From assembly GCA_956465555.1 (NCBI GenBank), contig OY101116.1:1302001-1366000 (forward strand): a stretch of DNA of 64,000 bases. Direction: 5' to 3'. This stretch comes from Nitzschia sp. pyKryTriq1. Its lineage: Eukaryota > Bacillariophyta > Bacillariophyceae > Bacillariales > Bacillariaceae. The position numbers were made by a program, and so were the translations under genes. Of the stretch, positions 22,335 through 32,830 are shown in pieces. The notes below the pieces were generated by a model that saw nothing but the letters and a program-made list of their open reading frames with translations, had not been told where the DNA came from and searched no databases. Within the stretch, counting starts at the first letter, position 1, and each line of letters begins with the position of its first letter.

Positions 22335-24449
22335 ATGAAGAAAGATCGTAAAGTTAAACCCAGAGCAAGGGAGATACAGAGTGCGCAAATAGATGTTGGT
22401 GGAGCTTCTCAACGTCATGCCTACAACAAGGCGGCTCGGATGACAAACAACGCGACGCCGCAATCGTCGAACAAATCGGCTCCCAAGATAAAAGGGGGTG
22501 CAACGCAGCGTCTTTATAAGACGGCCAGCCGAGACGCATCGTCCGTACAAACCCTCTTTGGGTCTCTGGTGGAAGCTCTTTCTTTCGAAGAAGAACCTGT
22601 CAGACACAGTGGAAGATGTACACCCAACAGCGTCTATGGCACCTCGTGCCACTCAGGTGAAGGCGACTATGAAGACGAGGAGCGCCAAGAAGAGGATGAC
22701 GACGAAGACGAGTATGACGATTCTTCCGACGACGAGTATGAGGAAGAGTCGCATTATACACTAGAATCATCAAGTACAGGAAACAAAACAAACTATGCGA
22801 ATGACACAAATCGTACAAGCCCTGTAAATGACGCAAACCAAACTAGCCCTTTGACGGGCGCCCTTTACTTCCTCGGGCTCGCCAGCGAAAGAAAGGAGAC
22901 CCCACCTCCAAAAAAAGAACCTTCCCATGAAAGGCCAGAAAGCCCCACGTTCCAGCATATCATGGATGTTTTAGGCTTCGGAGAAAAGCATGGGGCTCGC
23001 AACAACGATTCCACGAGTCGTCAACCTCGTATCGATTGTGCGCCAAAGAATCAACTACCGCGACCTCAGCAGAAAGAGGAAAGCAGTGCCGAGCAGATAG
23101 AGAGGACGGCTAGCTATATCGAGAAGTTGATGCAAAAAGGAACAAATGAGGAGCAGGCTACGAAGAATGAAAGCAATTCCGAGCAGTTGATGCCGGAAGA
23201 AACCGATGCGTTTCACTCCTTCATGGATTTCGTAGCATTTCCCGAAAAGATCTTATCGGGGGCGAGATGCGTCCCTAATGAGGAGCAGGCATCAAAAAGC
23301 AGAAAGAGTTATACGAGCAGAAAAAATAGTGCTGCCTATGATCAGGCACCTAAAAAGAGTGTCGCTTTTGGGCCGACACCAAAGAAGCGAGAGAATGTTG
23401 CCCATGGGCAACAACGAAAGAAGAACAAGACTGTATTCGACAAGTTCATGGGTACGCTCGCGTTTCCCGTAGAAATCCAGCCCAGACTGAGGAAAAATGT
23501 AGTCCAGGTACAAAGCAAAGAAGCAGGTACTTTGGAAAAGTTGGTGGATGACGTTACTTCCCCCGAAAAGCAGTGTCCTGGTACCACATATGAATCCCCT
23601 AAATTACTTCCTGCACAAAAGAAAGAAGCAAGTACTTTGGACAGGTTGATGGATGCAGTTGCTTTCCCTGAAAAGCAATGTCCTGGTACCACGTATGAAT
23701 CCTTTCAAGAAATATCTGCACAAAAAAAAGAAGCAAGTACTTTCGAGAAGTTCACGGATGTGGTCGCTTTCCCGGAGAAGCACTGGAGTGGTACCAAGTA
23801 TGAATCCCCTCAAGTTCACCGTATCGAACAAGAAGCACTAAAGAAAGAAGCAAGTACTTTCGATAAGGTCATGGACGCCGTTGCTTTCCCTGAAAAGCAG
23901 TGTGGCTATGGCTCCCCTCAAGTTGAACCCCGTCAACTAGAGGGACAATATTTGCACCATGTCGAACCAGAAGAGGGAGATTTGCTTGACAAGACCTTCG
24001 ACAACGTGGAAGGTGTGTTCTGCAGAGATGACTGCAATACTCCGAATCCCCCTTCAAACAGGAGTAGTGAATATGGCAGACGCACTGATCAAGGGAAAGT
24101 TTCAAACGACGGTCGACGCAGCAATGGTGACTACGATCAATACAATGACCAAGACGATATCAGGGAACATACAAAAGCTCGGCGCCCTCGTGTTCGCCAG
24201 GCCCAACGCGATCTGCTTGATCATGTTTGTACAGGCTTTGAAAAATATACTTGTGGTGCCCCAGGGGGGGCTATCTTCGAAAATGACCTTTTGGAACTTC
24301 GTCGGATTGGAAGTTCGGGCTCCGACGCCTCCTCGGTGAGCTCAATGAATTCACGGAGATCTCAAAGAGGGAGATGGCGCTCTGGGACGCCCCAACAATC
24401 CACGAAGAAACCGAACCTGATAAGCCGCTTTCTCTCGTCAGGCAGGTAA
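22335..24449 (+). CDS. Disordered protein with repeated 'FDKxMDAVAFPEK' helix motif, unknown function
   Basis: The product is 704 aa. The frame runs upstream to a TTG at 22296, but the first ATG is 22335. I recognise no known family. An acidic block (DDDEDEYDDSSDDEYEEE) lies at ~120-140. The striking feature is a short motif, roughly [F/L]xx[F/L/V][M]DxVAFPEK, preceded by KKEAST and followed by QCPGTTYESP. Eight clear copies occur (coding near 22545, 22955, 23210, 23430, 23540, 23635, 23740 and 23855) and two degenerate ones near 23975 and 24205. Spacing tightens to about 35-40 residues in the last four. The tail is basic and Ser/Arg-rich. The layout suggests a multivalent scaffold with short amphipathic helices in disordered linkers. 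There are no membrane helices or signal peptide. Confidence 0.8.
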   Translation: MKKDRKVKPRAREIQSAQIDVGGASQRHAYNKAARMTNNATPQSSNKSAPKIKGGATQRLYKTASRDASSVQTLFGSLVEALSFEEEPVRHSGRCTPNSVYGTSCHSGEGDYEDEERQEEDDDEDEYDDSSDDEYEEESHYTLESSSTGNKTNYANDTNRTSPVNDANQTSPLTGALYFLGLASERKETPPPKKEPSHERPESPTFQHIMDVLGFGEKHGARNNDSTSRQPRIDCAPKNQLPRPQQKEESSAEQIERTASYIEKLMQKGTNEEQATKNESNSEQLMPEETDAFHSFMDFVAFPEKILSGARCVPNEEQASKSRKSYTSRKNSAAYDQAPKKSVAFGPTPKKRENVAHGQQRKKNKTVFDKFMGTLAFPVEIQPRLRKNVVQVQSKEAGTLEKLVDDVTSPEKQCPGTTYESPKLLPAQKKEASTLDRLMDAVAFPEKQCPGTTYESFQEISAQKKEASTFEKFTDVVAFPEKHWSGTKYESPQVHRIEQEALKKEASTFDKVMDAVAFPEKQCGYGSPQVEPRQLEGQYLHHVEPEEGDLLDKTFDNVEGVFCRDDCNTPNPPSNRSSEYGRRTDQGKVSNDGRRSNGDYDQYNDQDDIREHTKARRPRVRQAQRDLLDHVCTGFEKYTCGAPGGAIFENDLLELRRIGSSGSDASSVSSMNSRRSQRGRWRSGTPQQSTKKPNLISRFLSSGR

Positions 24450-24894
24450 CCTTTTGTCCATAGTTTATCAGCAAAGCACTACGTACGTATTTGTTTGTCA
24501 GGGAAGACGAACCGCGTTCCTACAGTCCGGGCTGAAAGCATGTTGTGACAGCTGTTTTGTAGGGGGAAAATAGGTTCAACCCTTTTCTATCACTCGTACG
24601 AGTATCTCTGAAATTTAGCTGACAGTGAATTGTACTTTCACACAAGGATTGAAAATATCTTCGTCTTCGTCGCCATACTTTTGCAAACGAATTTCACAGT
24701 TGAGTTGTTCTTGCCTTCTCTGAAACTGCGAAGGCCAGTGCAAAGCGCCCCAGATGTATCCATTATGTTGGCATTGATCACAATTAAATCTCAGTAAGAA
24801 GAACGGGCATGGCTTTGACGAGGGGGATCTTGCTGAATCAACCTCATTCGATGAACTCAATCCCGACAGCTTGGACTTGTTCCCTTCCAGTTTG
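24450..24894. other. Convergent 3' intergenic gap
   Basis: This separates the 3' ends of the FPEK-repeat gene (+) and the phosphopantetheinyl transferase (-). A minus-strand open frame of about 100 codons covers 24615-24920 and overlaps the end of the transferase, but it has no recognisable family or good splice link and is not called. No GTAC island is present here. Confidence 0.4.
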
Positions 24895-25897
24895 TTACGA
24901 TAATTCTTGGACACTTGCACTGGTGAGAAAGAACCCGTGCTCGTCTAGCCTTGTCCAGTGAGCTTTCAAGTTTCCAATGGCCTTATCTGCTTCTGTTTCT
25001 AGGTACCATGTACATGATGCAGTTCCATCGGCGTGAGGAGTCACCTCGGCTTCTTGAAACCCAACATATTGGCACAACAATGGATGTGCCGCTTTGTAGA
25101 TCGCCTCTTTGAGGCTTGATGAACAATACAAGGAGAGGTTTCGTGAGATTAAGACGTTTACAAACAACTCGAGGGCCCGAGTTTACATACCTAAATCTCA
25201 GCAGTATTTCTTCCTCGACGCTCACTCCTGGAATGGAACCCAAAACTTCTTGTTCCCTTTCGGTCAGCACTCTTGGGGCAATGCTTCGTTTGCCCGGTCG
25301 GGAGGTGAATTCAAGGTCAACTCCAACACCCGCCACTAATGTGGTATTAGAGACTAGTGCAATTCCACTTGTGCCTTTGTGGCTGATCGATCCGCACACT
25401 TTGCCACCAAGCTGTGGTCGCCCATAAGAATCTTTGAGAATGGGATAATCGGGGAATTCCAAAGCTATTCGCATAGCTAGTCGTCCCAGCCAAAACGAAG
25501 ATGCCACTGAATCCGAAAGCTCCATCCCAAAAGCCAGTTCTCTGGGATGATACGCTGCATGCATCCAATGGTCGGGAGTGGCAGCCAGAGATTCAGGGGT
25601 GGCAAAAGCCCCCTTGTTGCCTGGTAGCTCAGCCACGTATACTCCCACACAGCGTCCTTCGGGAAGCTGAACATCTAGCCACTTATTCACATGATTTGGG
25701 AGCACAACCTCAGTGGGAAGGTCTGATATTGTGGCATGTATCGTCGTTGACGTGTAATAGGAGGCCCTTCGCCGCTGCCGTTGAATCATTGACAATCGCT
25801 GGATCGGAAACGCCATTACATGTCGAGATCGAACCACGAAGCAGCAACTCATTAACATCTTAAAAATCAGAGACAGTTCACCGATTAGTTTCCTCAT
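24895..25897 (-). CDS. 4'-phosphopantetheinyl transferase, Sfp type, two exons
   Basis: This transfers the phosphopantetheine arm of CoA to a serine of acyl, peptidyl or polyketide carrier proteins. Exons are 25897..25191 and 25114..24895, with a 76-bp GTATGT...AG intron that splits a Ser codon; the product is 308 aa. The ATG at 25897 is preferred over an upstream TTG. Family motifs are present: SISHKG, the Mg-binding GVGVDLEF, and RFSLKEAIYKA formed exactly across the splice junction, which confirms the intron. The N-terminal ~55 residues are rich in Arg/Ser and precede the domain. VMAFP near residue 28 hints at organelle import but there is no clean signal peptide. Splicing is required: reading through the intron loses the KEA motif. 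Confidence 0.9.
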
Positions 25898-26592
25898 TGA
25901 TCCAAATTCGTCGCGATGACAACCTCGTTCGTGTGCGGTAAAGCAAGTAAATCGACAACGAACGTCAATGGGGCACCACCCTCGTGACAATTAAAAATCG
26001 CAAATCGCCTCCTTCCCACCACTTTTGGAGGTCGCTTTCGCCAATTTAAACTTCCTCCCAAAGAGACAGCGACCACGAACAAAAATTCACTCGAGACAAG
26101 ATGCCTCGCACTATCACCAAAGTGGTTGAAGGTCGAGGAAGAGTTGTCGTTGTCGTCTATCTGGATCATCATCCTTGGAGACGAAGGCTTCATGCTCGTC
26201 GCCGGGAAAACAAGTGTTTTCCCGCTGAAAATCCGTTTTGACTCCTTCGACCACCTGGCTTGTGACTTCTCCGACCACAAAAGGTCCGTTGCTACTCGTA
26301 CCGCGGGCTCGCAGCGTCCATGCATGTCGTCGCAGGTGCACAGGTAATGTAATGCATCATCGGAAGCTACTACTCATCTAGCCAGGCAAACTCTCTCTAG
26401 TTGAAGCACTCTAGATTCATTCAAGAATAGAATGGGTGACCGCGTTGGTTTTCAATCTCGGGTTCTACTGTACAGTAGGCTATTCTTTGGCGTGGTCCAA
26501 GAAGAAGAACGAAGACTACCGAAGCATATACAAATTGATGATACAACGTGATCCTTTTAGGTGGTATTGTAGCTAGTCTTTCACCTTTCAAT
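25898..26592. other. Intergenic stretch, PPTase upstream region
   Basis: This lies between the 5' end of the phosphopantetheinyl transferase and the 3' end of the sulfotransferase-like gene, both on the minus strand. Open frames here have no recognisable content. One CTGTACAGTAG occurs near 26469. No RNA gene is seen. Confidence 0.35.
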
Positions 26593-27891
26593 TTAAGAAA
26601 TGATTTCATACAAACGCTTCTTGATTTCCGTACGATATTGACGCCCCTTGACTCGAATCTTTGGAAACGTTGGAATCCCGGGACAGTCACGGGGTTGCAG
26701 TGACGTTTCGAGAGGGCAATAGTTTTTCACTTCCTGGAGCGACTCTTTCTGTTGTGTGGGGCTCAAATTGGTGGAAACGAGAAGGAACTGTTTGTAGAAT
26801 TGGATCTCGGGGCAGAGGGCTCGACATAGTTGTTCTCTCGCCCGCGTATTCTCCATGAGGAAGGTTGGAGATGTATGTGTATTTGTTGTATTCTTATTGT
26901 TGGACGATTTTGGTTTACTTCGATTCACGGGCCGAAAAAGTGGCTCCTTAGAGACAGTCATCCAGTCTTGCTCCAAATGCTCGGTGCGAAGAGCATATAC
27001 CACTGGTGGCGATGCTGATGAGGGGCCACTCGGAAAGCCCCCCCTTGGTTGTATTCCGGTCCAGTAGTATTCGTAGTTGTACCATTCATGATACGAAAAG
27101 GCTCTGACTCCCAAGACTGCAGCCCATGCCCGTTCCGAACAAGTCATATCCTTGGGATTACCAGCCGTGACCGTCTCATTGTTGCTGTTGTTGTTGTTGT
27201 TGCCAACTACTGGTACTAGGGGCACTAATCCCTCTAATACAAACCGCTCAAACGTTGGATAGCAGTCCTGAAAGAGTATGGCTCGTTGACTTCGAACCTG
27301 CGCCACCTGTGCCTGTGAAGTCTTTCCTCGCGTGGGAACAATATCCTTTTCAAAATCAAACCAGCTCTGGAGACGCGTGAGTGGATTCCGAAGCGTCACG
27401 GCATAGGTTCGAGTCGCTGTCGCCGTTGTCGTACTGCTACGAGGACAGTTGTTGCGACGCATATGGAAGAAATGAGTATGAGGAAGCCTGTCCCTTGGCA
27501 TGCCTTCACAATCCGCATACGTCAAACCGAGACCACAGGAGACACTGGAACCGGCTGCTTTGCCGACATGGACCAGACAGAGAGGAAAATCTACTCGAAA
27601 ATTGGGGTGTCGATAGGAGGAGGCGAGAGTCTCGTTGTTGTTGTGCTTGTTGTGGATGGCTTTTATTTCAGCATTTGGGGAAGCCACCATCAATACGACA
27701 GGGTCGTCTCTTTCATCTCCATCAAGACCGGTCGATGTTGATGTTGATGTCGACGATGGAATGATCCAGAACACTCGCACGGCTACGACGAGTGTCAACC
27801 CGAAGAAGATCGTTCTCAGCCCTGTGACGCGGAGGAATCGTCGTCGACAACGAATCATCGAAGCGGCACACGTACACGTACGTGTAGGCAT
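26593..27891 (-). CDS. Sulfotransferase-like type II membrane protein
   Basis: An intronless gene encodes 432 aa. A short basic cytosolic head is followed by one hydrophobic anchor (about residues 26-44, FRTIFF-like to FWIIP), typical of Golgi type II enzymes. A low-complexity stem follows. A P-loop-like PAPS site, HVGKAAGSSV, is at ~108-117, and a 3'-phosphate-site-like RNPLTRLQSWFDFE is at ~168-181, as in carbohydrate sulfotransferases. A run of Asn codons (GTT repeat on the + strand near 27180) makes a poly-Asn insert. The acceptor is unknown; cell-wall or secreted polysaccharide sulfation is a reasonable inference. Conserved Cys residues suggest a lumenal fold. Confidence 0.75.
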   Translation of the reverse strand: MPTRTCTCAASMIRCRRRFLRVTGLRTIFFGLTLVVAVRVFWIIPSSTSTSTSTGLDGDERDDPVVLMVASPNAEIKAIHNKHNNNETLASSYRHPNFRVDFPLCLVHVGKAAGSSVSCGLGLTYADCEGMPRDRLPHTHFFHMRRNNCPRSSTTTATATRTYAVTLRNPLTRLQSWFDFEKDIVPTRGKTSQAQVAQVRSQRAILFQDCYPTFERFVLEGLVPLVPVVGNNNNNSNNETVTAGNPKDMTCSERAWAAVLGVRAFSYHEWYNYEYYWTGIQPRGGFPSGPSSASPPVVYALRTEHLEQDWMTVSKEPLFRPVNRSKPKSSNNKNTTNTHTSPTFLMENTRAREQLCRALCPEIQFYKQFLLVSTNLSPTQQKESLQEVKNYCPLETSLQPRDCPGIPTFPKIRVKGRQYRTEIKKRLYEIIS

Positions 27892-28466
27892 GGAACATGG
27901 AGCGTTTCGCCATTCAGCAATCGATCCCGTTTTTCATCATTTCATCATATGTCATCGATATCATTGTCTCAATATGATGACTATAGGCATCATCTTCACG
28001 TGTTTCCCATCACGTATCACTTCAACGTTTGACGTTGTTGCCGTTTATTTGCGGGAATGATGATGAAGGCAGCATTTTGGGGGAATTATCAGTCAAATCC
28101 CCAACTTCTTTTTGGGGGGTTGCGTTTGTAAACTCATGCGAGCTCTTGGACCTCGCATCGACACCTCGCCTTCATCGTAGAACGCTATCATACAGTACCA
28201 GATACTTCGTACCGGTAGTGTACGTATACGGCGGGTACAACGTAGCGGTATGTACGTACGGTACACGGATCCAGTACTCGTCCTGTTTCGCGCATCACGC
28301 GCGCCAGATTGCCGCCGAAGTTTTCTCGCGGGCACACATAAAGCTTTCATCCTTTTCAGCATTGCAGTGTGATGCACCATAAAAAAAGCAGCGAAACAAC
28401 ATACCGGTAGAGGACGACGACGACCCCTCCTTCTCGGATCGTACTGGTACATAGTTTTCAACCACC
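27892..28466. promoter_or_regulatory. Divergent promoter space, sulfotransferase / ISWI
   Basis: This 575-bp space holds an E-box-like CACGTG near 27997, TGACGT at 28030-28035, and a GTAC-rich island at about 28195-28275 (GTACCGGTAGTGTACGTA, GTATGTACGTACGGTACAC). TACCGGTA occurs again near 28403, inside the likely ISWI leader. No gene is seen. Confidence 0.45.
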
Positions 28467-31400
28467 ATGGCGACTGTAAGCGAGGATACCAAAAGGCCCG
28501 CGGAGGATGATGACTCCGATGTGGAACTGGAAGGAATGGACTTGGACGATGAGGACGAGGCTGCGGTGGTCGACGAGGACTTGGAGTCTTCGGACAAGTT
28601 GAGCACCAGCAATGCCGAGGGCGACCTGACGATGCCGGAAGGAGAGGACGACGAAGAACGCGCGCACGAAGATCACGATGAACTCGAGGAGGCGAAACGA
28701 GAGCGGATGGAACTCATGGCAGCCGAAGCCAAAAAGATTGCTCAGGCACCACAAGGAAAGGCCAGTGTGGAAGAGCAACTTCAGTATTTGTTGGGGCAGT
28801 CGGAGGTGTTTGCTCATTTTCTAGCGGGTACGTGGAATTACCGGGTGAATGAGTACAGTACTCGTAATTGCCCCGTGCATGCGCGGGAGCACAGTAGTTA
28901 CAAACTCCTACGAACAGAAATCTGACACTCACTCTGACTTTTTCTTTCTCACTGCATGCACTGTACGTACTGTACAGGTTCCGTGGCTGCCCAGTCCAAA
29001 GGCAAGAAGAAAGGAGGCTCCAGGGGAAAGAGTGGCCGCATGACAGAGGCGGAAGAGGATGAACAGATGCTCAAGTCGGCGCAGTCCAAGCGCCGGGTGA
29101 TTCGTTTGGATGTCCAGCCTTCGATTCTGGCACCTCACTGTCACATGCACAATTACCAGCTGGAGGGGCTCAACTGGCTCATCAAGTTGCACTGCAATGG
29201 AATCAACGGGATTCTGGCGGATGAGGTGAGTACTTACTGAACAACTGTCTGCATCCTCTTCATCCATGTCGGCACCGGTTTCCACGCCATTATTCCTTCG
29301 TTACGTGCTAGCACTTCATAGTATCTCAACCTGTGACAATCGCGACTTCTTTTTTTATAGATGGGTCTAGGAAAAACTCTGCAAACAATTTCATTCCTGG
29401 CGTACCTTCGAGAACACCGAGGGATCAAGGGGCCTCATATTGTTATCGTTCCCAAGAGTGTGGTCGGGAACTGGATCCGCGAGTTCAAGAAGTGGTGCCC
29501 TGCTATCCGGGCCATTCGCATGGGTGGTACCAAGGAAGAGCGTTTGAAATTCGAAAAGGAACACTTGCCAAAAGATCCGGCAACAGGGAAATACAATTGG
29601 GACGTACTCGTCACCTCTTATGAGGGTCTATTGAGAGAGAAAGGAAAGCTTGGCAGAATCGAGTGGCGGTATCTCATCATTGATGAAGCCCATCGTATCA
29701 AGAACGAAAACAGTAGTCTCAGCCGCATTGTTCGAACTATGAATACTGAGCACCGTCTCCTCATTACTGGAACCCCTTTGCAAAACAATCTGCGGGAACT
29801 TTGGGCGCTTCTCAATTTCCTCATGCCTGATATATTTGGGGATGCTGAGCAGTTTGATGAATGGTTCAGTCTCGCGGATGAGCACGGAAAAGATAATGTC
29901 ATCAAAAAGTTGCACACGGTTTTGCGGCCATTCATGTTGCGTCGGGTCAAAAAGGACGTGGCAACCTCTCTTCCTCCCAAGAAGGAAACCAAGCTCTACG
30001 TTGGTCTCACCAAAATGCAACAGGAATGGTATGTCAAGGTCCTCTCCAAAGATGCCCATGAGCTCAACAAACTGGGTGGCCCTGATCGAGTTCGCTTGCT
30101 GAACGTGCTCATGCAACTGAGAAAGGTTTGCAACCATCCATATCTCTTTGATGGGGCCGAGGAAGGTCCTCCGTACAAGGATGGGCCCCATATCTGGGAG
30201 AACGCTGGGAAGATGATGCTCCTTCACAAGCTTTTGATTAAGCTCAAGGAAAAGGGTTCGCGAGTGTTGATTTTCTGCCAAATGACTCGTGTGCTTGATA
30301 TTCTGGAGGATTACTTCCGCTTCATTGGCTACAAATACTGTCGAATTGACGGAAACACTAGCGGTGAAAGACGCGACTCGCAAATGGACGAATTCAACGA
30401 GGATGGTTCTGAGAAGTTTGCCTTTTTGTTGAGTACGCGAGCCGGAGGTCTTGGTATCAACTTGGCAACCGCCGACATTGTAATCCTCTATGACAGCGAT
30501 TGGAATCCACAAGTCGATCTTCAAGCCAGTGAGTATAGTTGGGTTAATGTAAGGATAAAAGTGAACAACATTGGTCTCACCTTTTGTCATCGACTCCACA
30601 GTGGACCGTGCTCATCGAATCGGTCAGAAGAAACCAGTCCAGGTTTTCCGTTTCATTTCTGAAGGGACCGTCGAGGAGAAAATCATTGAACGTGCCGATC
30701 GCAAGTTGTTTTTGGACGCCGCTGTCATTCAGCAAGGGCGTCTTGCTGAGCAACACTCGGCATTGGAGAAGGATGAATTGATGAAAATGGTTCGTTTCGG
30801 CGCTGATCAAATCTTGAGTGGTCACGGTGGTACCTACACGGATGAGGATATCGATGCCCTCATTGCGAAGGGAGAGGAAAAGACGAGTGCGATCCAAGCC
30901 AAGTTGGAAACAGATGCCCAGCACAACCTTGCTAACTTTTCCCTCATGGCTGAAGACGAGACGGGACGAGACACCTTTTCGTTCGGAGGCAAGAATTATC
31001 GTGATTCGGAGAAGACTGTCGGCAATTTCATCAACTTGCCACAACGCCAACGTAAACGCAATTACGATGTCAATGAGTATTTCCGTGAGACCATGAACCC
31101 AGGCCAGTCGAATGGAATGAAGGCGCACGCCGCTGATGCTGCCGCTAAAAAGCGTAAAAAGGGTCCACAGCTGCACGACTTTCAGCTATTTGATCGGGAT
31201 CGGCTTAACGCAATCGCTGAGAAGGAACGCCAATTGGCCGCTCAAAAGGAACAACAGATCAATACCATCAGCAATCTACGAAACCAAGCACAGCAGATGG
31301 CAGTAGATTCTTCTTCCAAGCAAAACGCGATCCAGCAGGCAAACGATATGGAGAACAATCTTGCATCCTTTACCTTGTCCGATTCGGAACTCCAAGAGAG

Positions 31401-32187
31401 AGCTCGTTTGCAGGCCGAAGGATTCCCTGATTGGCAGCGTAAGGATTTCAAAGCCTTCTGTGCAAGCCTCGAGCGCCATGGCCGCTACGACTTCAAGGCG
31501 ATCTCAAAGGAAGTCCTGGAAGAGACCGGCAAGGATCCAAAGGAAATCGCACGTTACTTTGTCGCATTTTGGACCAACTACCGACGAATTCAAGACTGGA
31601 AGAAAATCATCGAGAAAGTTGAGCGAGGCGAGCGCAAAATTCTTCGGCTGCGACAAATCAGGGATTCCATTCAAGAAAAGGTAGAACGCCATCTTGAGGA
31701 CACATTTGGTCCACAATTTGCGGATATGAAAGATGGGAAGATCCCCAATCCTAACGAACTCTTGGAGTATTCTTGGTCCAAGATGAAAGTCAATTATGGG
31801 TCTGGTACGAAAGGTCGTGCCTATCAAGAAGAAGAGGATGCCTTTTTGATCTGCATGATGTATCGCCATGGTTATGGGGCAGCGGAACGTATTCGTATGG
31901 AAATCCGACGAGCGTGGCAGTTCCGTTTTGACTGGTACTTTAAGTCGAGATCAGCGCAAGAGATTCAAAAACGTTGCGACACTTTGGTTAAGATTGTGGA
32001 AAGGGAAAACGAAGAAGTGCGCAAGAAAGACCAAGACGAGGCGGAAGCAAGTGAAACAGCAGTAGTAGCAGACGACGACGCCTCTTCTCCACCAGATCAG
32101 GCTCCTGCCGAAGAGACACCAGCCGTGGAAGTTGCTGTGGCCACGGCTGCACAAACTCAACCACTTGCGATGGACACCTCGGGGTAG
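28467..32187 (+). CDS. ISWI: ISWI-type chromatin remodelling ATPase, four exons
   Basis: This is a SNF2-family ATPase that slides nucleosomes. Exons are 28467..28827, 28978..29225, 29361..30528 and 30602..32187; introns are 150, 135 and 73 bp, all GT-AG; the product is 1,120 aa. An acidic N-terminus comes first. Walker A (DEMGLGKT, 202-209) is built across the exon 2/3 junction. The DEAH box is at 311-314 ([11 protein letters not shown]). Motif VI ([17 protein letters not shown]) is built across the exon 3/4 junction. The HAND-SANT-SLIDE module follows: [11 protein letters not shown], then [20 protein letters not shown] (SANT-like), then [19 protein letters not shown] to [15 protein letters not shown] (SLIDE). 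The last ~50 residues are Ala/Glu-rich. All catalytic motifs are intact. Confidence 0.96.
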
Positions 32188-32252
32188 TTTAGGGACAAAT
32201 TTATCCACCTCCTACAAGTTCTGGGCTCTCTAGTCTGCACCGTCTAATTTAG

Positions 32253-32272
32253 CTCTCTCTAGCTAGAGAGAG
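32253..32272. terminator. 20-bp perfect CTAG-centred palindrome downstream of ISWI
   Basis: CTCTCTCTAGCTAGAGAGAG is a perfect palindrome 66 bp past the ISWI stop codon. It could form a hairpin in the 3' UTR; any role in transcript end formation is a guess. Confidence 0.35.
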
Positions 32273-32624
32273 AGGGGAGTACTTGTACAGTACCAGCACA
32301 GTCAGGCTGCCTAAAATCGGAATGATATCAGACGACGCACTTGTGCACGCTTCCTGTGGCGCCATACTAGTATCTACAAACTCTACCTCTACTAGCGGTT
32401 ACATACTCTAAAGCATTATCATTATTGTAGTAACGTGTACTTCACTTGGAAAGTTCATCTCTTCGGTATTTCTGAATAGAGGGGGTCGACGACGGCGACT
32501 CCTCCAAGCTATTAGACTACTTCGAGCTTGCGCGAGAAAATTCCTCGAGCTCTTGCGACACGCGAGGTCGTCGGAGAAGTCATCAATAGCCAATAAAAAT
32601 GGGTCGGCGGGCTGCAAGAGAGGC

Positions 32625-32632
32625 TGACGTCA
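32625..32632. promoter_or_regulatory. Perfect CRE palindrome TGACGTCA upstream of plastid MFS gene
   Basis: TGACGTCA lies 199 bp before the ATG of the plastid MFS carrier and is followed by ATTGG (an inverted CCAAT box) at 32637-32641. CRE palindromes are bound by bZIP dimers; in diatoms TGACGT elements mediate CO2/cAMP control of a plastid carbonic anhydrase gene. The rest of the 643-bp gap has a short GTAC cluster near 32278-32302 and no gene. Confidence 0.5.
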
Positions 32633-32830
32633 TCCGATTGGAATCTCGGCTCGGTCGAGAAAAAACGTGGTCGTCACAAAAATCGGTGGCAAAATCCTCG
32701 AAATTGCTTCCAACAAGCTTCCAACAACCAACAACAAGAACACATCCCATGCAAGGCGTCGGAAGTTGGAAACACTTTGGAGAAGGACAATACCAGGATC
32801 ACAACAAAACAGCGAGAATTGCACGTGAGA

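Noticed and set aside
24615-24920. Minus-strand frame of about 100 codons overlapping the PPTase 3' end
   Set aside because: No family and no splice link; the PPTase already ends naturally at 24895.
25894-26325. Minus-strand frame of 143 codons upstream of the PPTase
   Set aside because: It overlaps the PPTase start in another frame and has no recognisable domain.
28295-28612. Minus-strand Ser-rich frame opposite ISWI exon 1
   Set aside because: It is the mirror of the acidic ISWI N-terminus (Asp/Glu codons read as Ser/Leu).
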